DNA of 64,000 nucleotides from Candidatus Flexicrinis affinis (GTDB lineage Bacteria > Chloroflexota > Anaerolineae > Aggregatilineales > Phototrophicaceae): contig JADJWE010000010.1 of assembly GCA_016716525.1 (NCBI GenBank), positions 1-64,000 on the forward strand, in the 5' to 3' direction. Below are positions 53,366 to 62,802 of the stretch, piece after piece (position 1 is the first letter of the stretch; each line of letters starts with the position of its first letter). A model generated the notes under the pieces. That model saw only the letters and a program-made list of their open reading frames with translations, was not told the origin of the DNA and did no database searches. The translations under genes and the position numbers were made by a program.

Positions 53366-54550
53366 ATGGACGTGAAGACGATTCAGCAGCAGGCCGAGTC
53401 AATGCAGGACACGCTGGTCAATTGGCGCCGGCACATCCACATGTATCCAGAACTCAGCTTTCAGGAATACAAGACGGCGCAGTTCGTCGCCAATACGCTG
53501 CGCGACATGGGCCTCGAGGTCGAGACCGGCGTGGGCAAGACCGGCGTGGTGGCGCGCTTGGGCGAAGGATCGCCGGTGGTCGGCATCCGCGCCGACATGG
53601 ACGCGCTGCCCATCGACGAGGCCAACGATGTGCCGTACAAGTCGCAGAACCCGGGTGTGATGCACGCCTGCGGGCACGACGCGCATACCGCCATGCTGCT
53701 CGGCGCGGCCAAGATCTTGAGCGAGATGCCCGACCGCCCCGCCGGCGAAATCCGCTTCTTCTTCCAGCCCAGCGAGGAGAATCAGGATGTCGAGGGCAAG
53801 AGCGGCGCGATGCGCATGGTCGAGGAAGGCATCATGAACGGCGTCGACAAGGTGATCGCCTTGCACGTCGACAGCGCCATGGAGTCGCGCAAGGTGGCGG
53901 TCAACGACGGATGGGCGTCGGCGGCGGTCGACTCGTTCGAGGCGACCATCATCGGCAAGGGATGCCACGGGGCGTATCCGCACACCGGCGTCGACCCGAT
54001 CTACCTGTTCGCACAGGTCGTCAACGCCATTCAGGGCGTGCGCGCCCGCCGTGTGAACCCGACCCGCGGCGCGGTGATCTCGATCGGTTCGGTGCATGCC
54101 GGCGCGGCCAACAACGTGATCCCCAACGAGGTGCAGATCACCGGCACGATCCGCAGCTTTGACGACGAGACGCGCGACGAGCTGTGGAGTGGGCTGGAGT
54201 CGGCGATGGAGGTGGCGCGTGCGCTGGGCGGCGATTACCGGCTCAAGTTTGAGCGCGGCTACCCGGCCATGTACAACGCCGCCGAAGTGTCGGACGTGAT
54301 TCGCGATGTGACCAAGACGGGTTACGGCGACGACGGCCTGATCGACCACGAGGTCGGCATGGGCGCGGAGGACTTCAGCTACATGCTGCAGGCTGCCCCG
54401 GGCGCGATGTTCAACCTCGGCGCCAAGTACGACGACAAGGACCGGCCGCACCACAGCCCGGTGTTCAACATCGCCGAGGACATGCTGCCGGTGGGCGTCA
54501 CCGTGCTGGCGAGCGCGGCGCTCAAGCTGCTGGAGAACGGCGAGGCGTAA
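53366..54550 (+). CDS. M20-family amidohydrolase (N-acyl-amino-acid hydrolase-like)
   Basis: 394 residues, ATG start with GAGGGG upstream. Metal site: GIRADMDALPI, then MHACGHDAHTAMLLGAA, FFFQPSEE, and a late HHSPVFNI with the last His; the dimerisation lid domain lies at ~180-290. These features match IAA-amino acid/hippurate-type hydrolases. It removes acyl groups from amino acids or small peptides. Not linked to the transglutaminase operon (about 155 bases and a likely separate promoter). Confidence 0.93.
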   Translation: MDVKTIQQQAESMQDTLVNWRRHIHMYPELSFQEYKTAQFVANTLRDMGLEVETGVGKTGVVARLGEGSPVVGIRADMDALPIDEANDVPYKSQNPGVMHACGHDAHTAMLLGAAKILSEMPDRPAGEIRFFFQPSEENQDVEGKSGAMRMVEEGIMNGVDKVIALHVDSAMESRKVAVNDGWASAAVDSFEATIIGKGCHGAYPHTGVDPIYLFAQVVNAIQGVRARRVNPTRGAVISIGSVHAGAANNVIPNEVQITGTIRSFDDETRDELWSGLESAMEVARALGGDYRLKFERGYPAMYNAAEVSDVIRDVTKTGYGDDGLIDHEVGMGAEDFSYMLQAAPGAMFNLGAKYDDKDRPHHSPVFNIAEDMLPVGVTVLASAALKLLENGEA

Positions 54551-54579
54551 CAGAGGCGGTTCAGGTTAGAAGACATACG

Positions 54580-54612
54580 ACGCGGGGAGGTGTTTAGCCT
54601 CCCCGCGTTTGT
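54580..54612 (+). terminator. Terminator after M20 hydrolase
   Basis: An 11-bp stem ACGCGGGGAGG/CCTCCCCGCGT (54580-54590/54598-54608) with a 7-base loop and TTTG following. Also positioned to stop the HepT transcript from the other side. Confidence 0.8.
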
Positions 54613-54631
54613 GTGGTGGCAGCAATCCCGT

Positions 54632-54982
54632 TTACTCATCTTCGGGCGGTAGGCTCGCCAGCAAGGCCTCGACGGCGTGCTGCACATCCGAGATTCGCTC
54701 AACTGCATCCCAAACAATGACGGTATCCACCGCGTCATACTGATGAATCAGCACATCACGGAAACCCTTCACTGCGCGCCAGTCCACCGAAGCCTGCTGA
54801 TCCAACAGCGCATCGGGCAACCGCTTTGCGACTTCGCCGATGACTTCAAACGCGCGAATCACGGCAAGCTGTGTCTTGCGATCTCTGCCGAAAGCAACAC
54901 TGTCCATACCCGCAGTAAAGGCTCGTATGTCATTTACAGAGCCGGCCATATCCAGTAGGTAGTCGCGCGTAGACTTCTTCAC
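54632..54982 (-). CDS. hepT: HepT-like ribonuclease toxin (DUF86)
   Basis: 116 residues from GTG 54982, overlapping the antitoxin stop (GTGA). Four-helix HEPN fold; the catalytic RNase motif R-x4-H-x-Y is complete (Arg75, His80, Tyr82 in RDVLIHQYD). In characterised HepT/MntA pairs, MntA transfers AMP groups onto the motif tyrosine and silences the toxin. Together with the upstream gene it forms a type VII toxin-antitoxin module. Confidence 0.9.
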   Translation of the reverse strand: MKKSTRDYLLDMAGSVNDIRAFTAGMDSVAFGRDRKTQLAVIRAFEVIGEVAKRLPDALLDQQASVDWRAVKGFRDVLIHQYDAVDTVIVWDAVERISDVQHAVEALLASLPPEDE

Positions 54983-55290
54983 AGTGGAACGACGTCATCT
55001 GCGATACGCTGGCGAAAACGCTCGTTCATACCGCCCTCGCTAACGACGTTCACCTCGCGGTCGAGCAGATCCTGCAAGTCCTGCCACAAGGCTGACAAAT
55101 CGAACAGACTCGCGCCGGGCCGGAACGCGACCAGCACGTCGATGTCGCTTTCGGGGGTCGCGTCGCCGCGCGCCACGCTGCCGAAGACGCGCACGTTGTA
55201 CGCGCGGTGACGCCGTGCTAGCTCAAGGATTTCGTCGCGTCGAGCGCGCAGGTCGTCAAGGGAGGGAACGGTCTTGGCAGGATCAGTCAA
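54979..55290 (-). CDS. mntA: MntA-like nucleotidyltransferase antitoxin
   Basis: 103 residues from a TTG start. Minimal nucleotidyltransferase: GSVARGD (37-43) and the two catalytic Asp in SDIDVLV (Asp49, Asp51). These AMPylate the paired HEPN toxin. First gene of the two-gene module; its 5' region overlaps the reading region upstream of the methyltransferase-like gene, whose start is further inside. Confidence 0.9.
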   Translation of the reverse strand: MTDPAKTVPSLDDLRARRDEILELARRHRAYNVRVFGSVARGDATPESDIDVLVAFRPGASLFDLSALWQDLQDLLDREVNVVSEGGMNERFRQRIADDVVPL

Positions 55291-55384
55291 CGTGATGACT
55301 CCGCGTGTTTGTCTCGATTATAGCAGTGTTCGTGCCGTCACCCGCGCTACAATCGGCCTACCCCTCGCTGACCGGGAGGCCGAT

Positions 55385-55852
55385 ATGTTCGCGCGGGCGA
55401 TCGCCGCGTTTCTAATGCTGCCGGGCGTGTTCATGTTTGCCGTGCCGGTCGTGCTCGCTGCCGCCACCGGCCCCGCGCAGATCGTCCAACCCTTCGGCCT
55501 GATTCCGGTCGTCGTGGGCACCGCCGGGGCGCTGTGGTGCGCCCGCGACTTCTACGTGCGCGGCAAGGGCACGCCCGCGCCGTGGATGCCGCCGACCGCG
55601 CTTGTGATCGCCGGGCTGTACCGCTACACACGCAACCCGATGTATGGCTCCGGCGTGCTGATCGTCACGGGCTGGGCGATCGCGTTCGGGTCGCTGGTCG
55701 TGGCGGGGTACGCGGCGCTGATTGCTGTCGCATTTCATCTGCGCCTCGTGCAGTACGAGGAGCCGGTGCTGGCGCGGACGTTCGGCCCGGCGTGGGAGGA
55801 CTACAAGCGCCGCGTCCCGCGCTGGTTGGGACGGCACACGCCCATCTCGTGA
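55385..55852 (+). CDS. Isoprenylcysteine carboxyl methyltransferase-like membrane protein
   Basis: 155 residues from ATG 55385, with GGAGG upstream; the longer reading overlaps the antitoxin and is rejected. Three to four hydrophobic helices; the ICMT/PEMT motif YRYTRNPMYGSGVLIV and the C-terminal YEEPVLARTFGPAWEDYKRRVPRW provide the SAM-binding residues. Methylates a membrane-bound lipid or lipidated substrate; bacterial substrates are mostly unknown. Monocistronic. Confidence 0.9.
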   Translation: MFARAIAAFLMLPGVFMFAVPVVLAAATGPAQIVQPFGLIPVVVGTAGALWCARDFYVRGKGTPAPWMPPTALVIAGLYRYTRNPMYGSGVLIVTGWAIAFGSLVVAGYAALIAVAFHLRLVQYEEPVLARTFGPAWEDYKRRVPRWLGRHTPIS

Positions 55853-55959
55853 TCCTTCGCGCCCGTAAGAGTGCTAAATATCACGTCGTGCGCGGACAAC
55901 CCCGTGCCACAATGAATCCGAAGGCTTGCGCAGCGCTTTAATCCTGTGAGGATTGCATC

Positions 55960-57468
55960 GTGGCTGAGACTCAGGTTGACGTGGTGGTCATCGGCGGGGG
56001 AATTGCCGGGCTTTCGGCGGCAGCCCACTTGGCCGAAGCCGGCAAGCGCGTCGTGCTGTTCGAGCAGCACGACAAGCCCGGCGGATACTACACGTCGTTC
56101 GTGCGCCGCGGCATCATCTTCGACATCACCGCCCACTGGACGGTCGCCCCGGCGGACGTCAACAAGATGCTCGCGGACCTCAACGCGCCGGGCATCGACT
56201 TTGTGCACCATCCGTTCATCGGGCAGTACTTCGGCCCCGATTCCAAGCACGGCATCTGGCTCGGCAACGACCGCGAGCGCTTCGTGCGCTCGATCATGCA
56301 CGCGTATCCAAGCGCTAGCCGAGACTCGATCGATACGCTGATCGATCTGTCGCTCAAGGTCGAAGCCGAGATTGCGGGCGCGCACTTCGCCAGCCCCGAG
56401 CTGATGTCTCCGCTGGGCAAGATCGGGATGTTGGTGCAGGTTCCCCTCAAGCTCAGGCGCGTCATGAAGTACGGCAGCATGCCGGCCGAAGAACTCTTGA
56501 CGTCGCTGTTCCCCGGGGACGCGCTGGCGGGCCTGCGCGCGGCGATGTACATGCTCGCGCCGATCAAAGACTTCAACGCGATCGGGATTCTCCTGTACAT
56601 AGGCTTCGCGCTGCGGGGCAAAGCGTATCAGCCGCGCGGCGGTGCGATCGCGGCGGCACAGGCGTTCGCTGAAGCGGCACACCACAACGGCGCCCAACTG
56701 CGATGCGGCGAAACCGTCACGCAAATCCTCGTCGAAGATCGGCGCGTGCGCGGCGTCGTGCTGCAAAGCGGCGAGGTGGTGAAGGCGGACTGTGTAGTGT
56801 CCGCCGCGGACATCCGGCAGACGTTCTTCAACCTCATGGATCGCAACCTCGTCCCGGCAGAGTATCAAGTCAAACTCGAAACGACGCCGATCTCCAGCAC
56901 GTTTGTCATCGTTTCGCTGGTGGTCGACGCGAAGCCGGCGGACTTCGGCTTCGAGCACATGGACGCCTTTTACACCGATACGGCGGACATCGCGCAGGCG
57001 CTGACCCCGGACGACCCCGCCCGATCGCTCGTCTCGATCCAGTTCCCGGAATTCCGGGACGAAACAGCCGATCTATCGCACTACGGCGTACAACTGGTCG
57101 CGCTGGCCTCGTTCGACTTCCGCGAGCAGTGGGCCTCCGGTGACGGCCACGCCCGCACCGAGTCGTATCGTGCGATGAAGGAGAAGATTGCGGCGGAACT
57201 GATCGCCCGCGCAGAGAAATACTGGCCGGGTCTGCGCGATCACATCGTCGAGATGGACATCGCCACCCCGCTGACGATGCATGCCTACACGCGCAACGAT
57301 CAAGGCGCGTCGGTCGGGTGGAGCTACACGAGCAAGGAGCGCTGGACACAGCGAGTACCGTTCGTGGAGGGCCTCTATCTTGCCGGGCACTGGGTCGGGC
57401 CGTCGGGCGTCTACAACGTGGCGAAGTCCGGCAAGAACGCCGCCGAACTCATCTTGAAAGGCCGATAA
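55960..57468 (+). CDS. CrtI/carotenoid-isomerase-like FAD oxidoreductase
   Basis: 502 residues from a GTG start with GAGGA upstream. N-terminal FAD-binding VVVIGGGIAGLSAAAHLAEAGKRVVLFE with the conserved glutamate, RRGIIFDITAHW, and a C-terminal GLYLAGHWVGPSGVYNVAKSGKNAAE. These are typical of phytoene desaturases and carotenoid isomerases/retinol saturases. No other carotenoid genes are adjacent, so the exact reaction is uncertain. Monocistronic. Confidence 0.88.
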   Translation: MAETQVDVVVIGGGIAGLSAAAHLAEAGKRVVLFEQHDKPGGYYTSFVRRGIIFDITAHWTVAPADVNKMLADLNAPGIDFVHHPFIGQYFGPDSKHGIWLGNDRERFVRSIMHAYPSASRDSIDTLIDLSLKVEAEIAGAHFASPELMSPLGKIGMLVQVPLKLRRVMKYGSMPAEELLTSLFPGDALAGLRAAMYMLAPIKDFNAIGILLYIGFALRGKAYQPRGGAIAAAQAFAEAAHHNGAQLRCGETVTQILVEDRRVRGVVLQSGEVVKADCVVSAADIRQTFFNLMDRNLVPAEYQVKLETTPISSTFVIVSLVVDAKPADFGFEHMDAFYTDTADIAQALTPDDPARSLVSIQFPEFRDETADLSHYGVQLVALASFDFREQWASGDGHARTESYRAMKEKIAAELIARAEKYWPGLRDHIVEMDIATPLTMHAYTRNDQGASVGWSYTSKERWTQRVPFVEGLYLAGHWVGPSGVYNVAKSGKNAAELILKGR

Positions 57469-57752
57469 TCTGGCTCGGCGCGCGACACGCCCTCGCGCCG
57501 CGATCCTCAAGCCCATGAAACGCGGACGATCGACACGCGCTGACATAACCATGATCCACACCGAAACGGTCGGCACCGCGCTGCCGGTCGAGCAAATCGA
57601 TTAGCGTCTCAGGCTGCTCACAGACGATCCGGCGCGCTGAAACGCACCGTGGAGCGCCTTTCAGGCTTATACTGCAACCATGTGGCCGCCGCTGCGCCTT
57701 GGCTTCGGTTACCGCTTCGTCTTCGAGCTGCGACAGGAGGGGGTCATTCGCC

Positions 57753-58589
57753 ATGAGCAACTCAACCGTCGAACTAAGCCCGCGAGAACGCGCCATCATC
57801 GTGGAAACAGCCGAGCAGGCGATGTGGAGGTCAAGCTGGAACGGCACCCCTGCACAGCTTCGTGAGCAGCTCGACATGCATCTTTACGAGGTGGGAGGGG
57901 CATCTGCGACAGTCATCGGCACGTTCCCGGTCGCCTTCTTCAACCGTGTACTTGGCCTCGGGATTCACGAGCCCGCCACGGAGTCGTTGGTGGATGAACT
58001 CATCGCCATTTACAGCCAATACGACGTGCCGCGGTCGATCTCGCTCAGCCCGCTCGCGCAGCCATCCGGCGTGGCGGACTGGCTGACAGCTCGCGGATTC
58101 AAGCACACGTCAAGCCACGCCAAGGTGCTGCGCGGTCGGGAAGATCCTCCCACCATAGCAACCGACCTCCGGATTGAGCGCGTCGGTCCGCACAACGCGG
58201 CGGTGTTTGCACAGGTCAATCGGCACGCGTTCGGAATGCCGGACTGGTACGAGATCATGGCGGAACGCTTGTTTGATCAGGCCAATTTCCACGGCTATAT
58301 CGCGTATGACGGCGATACGCCTGCCGGTTCGGGCCTTCTGTACGTGTCGGGAGACGTAGGCGGTCTCTACAGCGGCGCCACCCTGCCGGAGTACCGGCGG
58401 CGCGGCGCGCAGGGTGCCATCATGGCCCAGCGTATTCGTGACGGTATCGATCTCGGCTGTCGCTGGTTCACAACAGAAACCGATGTGGAGACACCAGACG
58501 CCCCCAACCCGTCGTATCACAATATGCTGCGCACCGGCTTTGAGCTCGTCTACGAGCGCCCGACCTACGAGTATCAGCCCGGGGACTAA
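57753..58589 (+). CDS. GNAT-family acetyltransferase
   Basis: 278 residues from ATG 57753, with AGGAGGG upstream. N-terminal domain of unknown role (~1-125) and a C-terminal GNAT fold (~130-275): LRIERVGPHN, GLLYVSGDVGGLYSGATLPEYRRRGAQGAIMAQRI contains the acetyl-CoA-binding RRRGxxG/A loop. Substrate unknown. It starts ~280 bases after the oxidoreductase; the gap holds no visible gene. Confidence 0.88.
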   Translation: MSNSTVELSPRERAIIVETAEQAMWRSSWNGTPAQLREQLDMHLYEVGGASATVIGTFPVAFFNRVLGLGIHEPATESLVDELIAIYSQYDVPRSISLSPLAQPSGVADWLTARGFKHTSSHAKVLRGREDPPTIATDLRIERVGPHNAAVFAQVNRHAFGMPDWYEIMAERLFDQANFHGYIAYDGDTPAGSGLLYVSGDVGGLYSGATLPEYRRRGAQGAIMAQRIRDGIDLGCRWFTTETDVETPDAPNPSYHNMLRTGFELVYERPTYEYQPGD

Positions 58590-58737
58590 GCCCTTCGGGC
58601 CACATCTGCCGGCCTGTGCTCATGTCACGGTACGCCGTCTACGCCATGCGGATGTCATGATCGCAACGCCGAAACCGGGACAAACGTCACTACACCCATG
58701 CCGCGCAGGACAGATACAGTAGAGGCAAGGGAAAAGC

Positions 58738-60408
58738 GTGGGCACGGCGTTGAGACAGTTCACCGTATGGGGCGCGTTCTGGTCGTGGGCCGGGCGGGTT
58801 CCGCTTCGTCAGAAAATCATGGGGATCATCGTCGCCCCGTTGTTGATTCTGGGTCTCACCATCGCATGGTGGGTGTCCAATCAACTGGGCGGATGGTTGT
58901 CCTACCTCCTCAGCGAGGAGCGGGTCGCGCAGGCGATGGGCGTCGGCATGCGGTCGGTCGCCCTGATTACGTTCGCCGCGGCGCTGCTGGGCCTCGGGAT
59001 CGGTTCGTTCCTGACGTGGTTTCTCACGCGCCCGCTGCTCGACATGACGTTCGTCGCCCGCAAGGTCAAAGACGGCGATCTGTCTATTCGCGCGCCGGTG
59101 TGGGCCTCCGACGAAATCGGCGAATTGGGCCGCGCCTTCAACGATATGATTGCGAGCCTCGACGCGTCCTACCGCGAGCTTGAGCGCTCCAACACCGAAC
59201 TCGTACACCGCAATCAAGAACTCGCCGTCCTCTATCAGCTGGCCGACATGGCAAGCAAGTCGTTTGCCATCGACGACGTCGCGTCCGCCGGTCTCCGTCA
59301 GGCCATGACCAACGTTGGCGCGTCGGCTGGGCTGATCGTGCTGTTTGCGGGGGAAGATCTCTCGCTGTGCGCGAGCCAAGGCTTGCCCGACGAGTTTGTC
59401 GACGCGGCGCGCGAGTGCCTGCCGACCTACGAGTTCGAGCATGACGACCGGTCGCTCGACTGGGGCGGCCTCGTCGTCGTGGCCGTCGAGCAGCAGACCC
59501 ACCGCGCACCGGAGCTTGCCGAACAGAGCCGCAAGCTGGGCAAGCAAACGCTGCTGCTGGCCCCGATCCACGCGCAAGCCGGCCGCCTCGGCATGCTGGT
59601 CCTGCTCCACGACGATCCGTACCGCGCGTCGCAGCTGCACCGGCAGCTCGTCAGCGGTATCTGCAACCAGATCGGCGTGACGGTTCAGAATTATCAACTG
59701 TGGGAAGAACTGCGGCGTAAGGAACGCCTGCGCCTTCAACTGCTCAACAAAGTCGTGTCAGCGCAGGAGGAAGAGCGCCAGCGCATCAGCCGCGAGCTGC
59801 ACGACGAGACCGGTCAGGCGCTCACGTCGCTGCTCGTACAGCTCAAGATCCTCGAGCAAAGCGGCGATGTCACGGACATCCATGCGCGCGTGAGCCGCAT
59901 CCGGCAGTTGACCCAACAGACGTTGCAAGAAGTCCGGCGGCTGGCAGCGGCGCTGCGGCCGGCGGCGCTCGACGACCTCGGGCTGGTCTCTGCGCTGGAG
60001 GGTTACATCTACGACTATGCCGGAAAGTCCAGCATCGCGGTTGACTTCCAGACGCATCACATGGACGACGTTCGTCTGCCCCGCGATATGGAGATCGTGT
60101 TATATCGCGTGATTCAGGAATCATTGACGAACGTACTGCGCCATGCCGAAGCCAAGCACGTCGACGTGATGATCGCGCGCGAGGGCAGCACGGTTCGCGC
60201 GTCGGTGAAGGACGACGGGCGCGGGTTCGACGCGGATACCGTGATGTCCGGCAAAGAGCGCGGGTTGGGCCTGTTGGGCATGCAGGAGCGCATCGAGCTG
60301 CTGGGCGGGCGCTTCCACCTCCAGTCCGGGCGTGGTCGCGGCACGCGAATCGACGTGGAACTGGACGTTCCTGAAGGAGAGTTGGTGGAGAGTCGCCATG
60401 TCGGATAA
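58738..60408 (+). CDS. Membrane sensor histidine kinase (HAMP-GAF, NarL type)
   Basis: 556 residues from a GTG start with AAGGGA upstream. Two membrane helices (~25-45 and ~75-98) bracket a short loop, so no large periplasmic sensor. HAMP (~98-150), coiled coil, GAF (~175-320), HisKA_3 with His355 in RQRISRELHDETGQ, and HATPase (DDGRGFDADT, GLGLLGMQERIELLGG). It phosphorylates the response regulator encoded immediately downstream; the GAF or membrane is the likely sensor. First gene of the operon ending in a reductive dehalogenase. Confidence 0.92.
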   Translation: MGTALRQFTVWGAFWSWAGRVPLRQKIMGIIVAPLLILGLTIAWWVSNQLGGWLSYLLSEERVAQAMGVGMRSVALITFAAALLGLGIGSFLTWFLTRPLLDMTFVARKVKDGDLSIRAPVWASDEIGELGRAFNDMIASLDASYRELERSNTELVHRNQELAVLYQLADMASKSFAIDDVASAGLRQAMTNVGASAGLIVLFAGEDLSLCASQGLPDEFVDAARECLPTYEFEHDDRSLDWGGLVVVAVEQQTHRAPELAEQSRKLGKQTLLLAPIHAQAGRLGMLVLLHDDPYRASQLHRQLVSGICNQIGVTVQNYQLWEELRRKERLRLQLLNKVVSAQEEERQRISRELHDETGQALTSLLVQLKILEQSGDVTDIHARVSRIRQLTQQTLQEVRRLAAALRPAALDDLGLVSALEGYIYDYAGKSSIAVDFQTHHMDDVRLPRDMEIVLYRVIQESLTNVLRHAEAKHVDVMIAREGSTVRASVKDDGRGFDADTVMSGKERGLGLLGMQERIELLGGRFHLQSGRGRGTRIDVELDVPEGELVESRHVG

Positions 60409-61069
60409 GACGATACGCATTGTCTTGGCAGACGATCATGCCGTGCTGCGGGCGGGGCTGCGCGTCCTGCTTAACGCCGAGCCGGACATTACCGTCGTCG
60501 GCGAGGCAGGCGACGGGGCCGAGGCCCTCGCAATCGTCGATCAGCAGACGCCGGATATTCTCGTGCTCGACCTGATGATGCCCAACGTCAAGGGCATCGA
60601 CATCATCGAGCAGGTCATCCGCAAACACCCTAAGACGCGCGTACTGGTGTTGACGATGCACGCGGAATCGCAGTACATCCGGCATGTCGTCAAGGCTGGC
60701 GTGGCCGGCTATGTGCTCAAAAGCAGCGCCGACACCGAACTGATCAAGGCGATCCGCGCCGTGGCATCCGGCCAAAATTACCTGACGCCGGAAGCCACGC
60801 AAGTGCTCATGCACGACTACCGCGAATTGGATCGCGACGACGCCGGGGCGGCTCCGCCGTCCGGCCTCGACCTCTTGAGCGAACGCGAGCGCGAAGTCAT
60901 GGTGATGACGGCACTGGGTTACAGCAGCAGGGAGATCGGCGAGCTGCTGTTCATCAGCCCGAAGTCGGTCGACACTTACCGGCAGCGCCTGATGGACAAA
61001 CTGCAGCTAGAGAGCCGCGCCGAGCTGGTTCAATACGCGCTCAAGAACGGGATGCTGGAGTCGAAATGA
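60398..61069 (+). CDS. NarL/FixJ-family response regulator
   Basis: 223 residues from ATG 60398, overlapping the kinase stop by 11 bases. Receiver with Asp12/Asp13 and phospho-acceptor Asp58 (VLDLMMPNV), followed by a LuxR-type HTH (~155-215; LSEREREVMVMTALGYSSREIG, KSVDTYRQRLMDKL). Partner of the upstream kinase. It overlaps the next gene by 4 bases. Its place inside the operon makes control of the dehalogenase by this two-component pair likely. Confidence 0.94.
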   Translation: MSDKTIRIVLADDHAVLRAGLRVLLNAEPDITVVGEAGDGAEALAIVDQQTPDILVLDLMMPNVKGIDIIEQVIRKHPKTRVLVLTMHAESQYIRHVVKAGVAGYVLKSSADTELIKAIRAVASGQNYLTPEATQVLMHDYRELDRDDAGAAPPSGLDLLSEREREVMVMTALGYSSREIGELLFISPKSVDTYRQRLMDKLQLESRAELVQYALKNGMLESK

Positions 61070-61398
61070 GCGTGCCGCATCCCCCGCAAGCGAACCACCA
61101 CGTTGTCCGCGTGCGCCGGCGCAGCCTCGCCGAGTGGATGGGGCTGGCGATTTGGGTTGTTCTGCTGGCGATCCTTTTCGAGTACACCGTTGCCAGCATT
61201 GGCGAACTTGAATCGCAGGCCGCGGTCGTCGTAGGAGCGCTGTTTCTCGGCTTGCTGTCCGGCGGGATCGTCGTGCAGGTGATGCGCGGGGCGGACGCGC
61301 GCAACCGCTACCGTGACGAAAACTACCGGCCTTCAGCCGCGACGACGACCGACCGGGACGTGAAGGAGCAGGACGATGACAGCCGGCAGCAACTCTAG
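61066..61398 (+). CDS. Small two-helix membrane protein, candidate dehalogenase anchor
   Basis: 110 residues, ATG overlapping the regulator stop (ATGA). A basic N-terminus precedes two hydrophobic helices (~26-44 and ~53-72), then a charged, Asp/Arg-rich tail. It is not recognisably homologous to RdhB, but it has a similar size, has two helices and overlaps the dehalogenase gene by 23 bases. RdhB anchors are usually encoded next to rdhA and have two or three helices. Role as membrane anchor is inference. Confidence 0.75.
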   Translation: MSVPHPPQANHHVVRVRRRSLAEWMGLAIWVVLLAILFEYTVASIGELESQAAVVVGALFLGLLSGGIVVQVMRGADARNRYRDENYRPSAATTTDRDVKEQDDDSRQQL

Positions 61399-62764
61399 AT
61401 TAAGCCGTCGCAGCTTCCTCAAGAACATCGGCATGACTGGCGCGGCGATCGGCGTCGCCGGAGTGTCCGGACTCACCGCAGCGGGCAAAACGCTCGGGAC
61501 GACGATGTCGGGGGGCGTGACGCGCCGTCCGTGGTGGGTACGTCAGGTGAGCGAGCCGACGACCAGCATCGATTGGGACGCCATTCAGCCCTTCAACGCG
61601 GCGTCGAATAATCTTGCTACCGACGGGCTGGGCCGCTACGCCAGCGCCGATGAGAACGGGCGGCTCGAAGCGTTGTCGGACGCCAATGCGTTGGCCCGGA
61701 TGATCGCTGACGAGCCGGGGTATACGCATAAGGACATCGCGCTCTCCAACGCGTTTCGGAATGCGCGCGATCTGACGCCGCGTAGTTTTCTGGGCCCGCG
61801 CAGCTCGCCGCGCCCGGAAGATATGGGGGTCGAGCGCTGGCACGGCACGCCGGAGGAGAATACCCGTATCCTCAAGGTCGCCATGCAGCAGATGGGGGCG
61901 GCCCTCGTCGGCGTCGTGGAGCTCAACGACCGCACCCGCAAGCTGATCTACGGGGTCGACAACGACGGCAAGCGGATCGAGTTCGAGAACGTCGAACAGG
62001 CGTATGAGGACGACGAGAAGCGTGTCATTCCTTACAGCGCGCGCTGGGCCGTCGTGTACGCCGTGCAGATGTCGGAGATCGCGCTGCGCCGCGCGCCGAC
62101 AAAGATCGCCCAAATGTCCACGGCCGAAGCGTATCAGCGCGGCCTGACGATCCAGAATAACACGCAGGAATTCCTGCGCGGGTTGGGTTATCAGGGCTTG
62201 GGCGAGGCTCGGCTAAACGGTCTCGGCATTGCACCGGCGTTTGCCGTACTGGCCGGCTTGGGCGAGCTGTCCCGCCTGAACCGGGTCATCACGCCGGAGT
62301 TCGGGCCGATGGTGCGGCTGTTCAAGCTGGTCACCGACCTGCCGCTCGTGCCGGATACCCCCATCGACGCCGGGATCGCACGCTTCTGCCGCGTGTGCAA
62401 GAAGTGCGCAGAAGCCTGTCCGCCCAGCGCGCTCAGCTTCGAGACCGACCCGACGTGGGAGCCTGCCGGCGAGTGGAACAGCCGTGGCCATCAGGCGTGG
62501 TTCGAGGATTCGCTGCGCTGCAAGCGCTACTGGCTCGAGGAACTCGGCACCAACTGCGGGATCTGCTTCTCCGTCTGCCCCTTCTCCAAGGCCAACCGCA
62601 GCTTCATGCACGATCTCGTGCGGATGCAGATCGCCGCGTATCCCGAGCTCGACAACCTCACCCGCAACCTCGACGACGCCTTCGGCTACGGGATTCAGAA
62701 AGACCCGGCAAGCTGGTGGGATATCGATCTGCCGGAGTTCGGGATCGACACGCACAAGGACTGA
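61376..62764 (+). CDS. rdhA: Reductive dehalogenase-like protein, Tat-exported
   Basis: 462 residues, ATG start overlapping the preceding gene. Twin-arginine signal SRRSFLK (10-16) followed by a hydrophobic stretch to ~40. The N-terminal two-thirds match RdhA proteins (cobalamin-binding domain; e.g. IPYSARWAVVYAVQMS). Two [4Fe-4S] sites at the C-terminus: Cys338, 341, 344, 348 (C-x2-C-x2-C-x3-CP) and Cys382, 394, 397, 401 (C-x11-C-x2-C-x3-CP). Tat signal plus two ferredoxin motifs identify a respiratory-type dehalogenase or a close relative such as an epoxyqueuosine-reductase-like protein; the Tat signal argues against the latter. Last gene of a four-gene overlapping operon. Confidence 0.88.
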   Translation: MTAGSNSRLSRRSFLKNIGMTGAAIGVAGVSGLTAAGKTLGTTMSGGVTRRPWWVRQVSEPTTSIDWDAIQPFNAASNNLATDGLGRYASADENGRLEALSDANALARMIADEPGYTHKDIALSNAFRNARDLTPRSFLGPRSSPRPEDMGVERWHGTPEENTRILKVAMQQMGAALVGVVELNDRTRKLIYGVDNDGKRIEFENVEQAYEDDEKRVIPYSARWAVVYAVQMSEIALRRAPTKIAQMSTAEAYQRGLTIQNNTQEFLRGLGYQGLGEARLNGLGIAPAFAVLAGLGELSRLNRVITPEFGPMVRLFKLVTDLPLVPDTPIDAGIARFCRVCKKCAEACPPSALSFETDPTWEPAGEWNSRGHQAWFEDSLRCKRYWLEELGTNCGICFSVCPFSKANRSFMHDLVRMQIAAYPELDNLTRNLDDAFGYGIQKDPASWWDIDLPEFGIDTHKD

Positions 62765-62802
62765 GGACGTGCGGTGGTCACCCCACACAGCGACGTGGCG
62801 GA

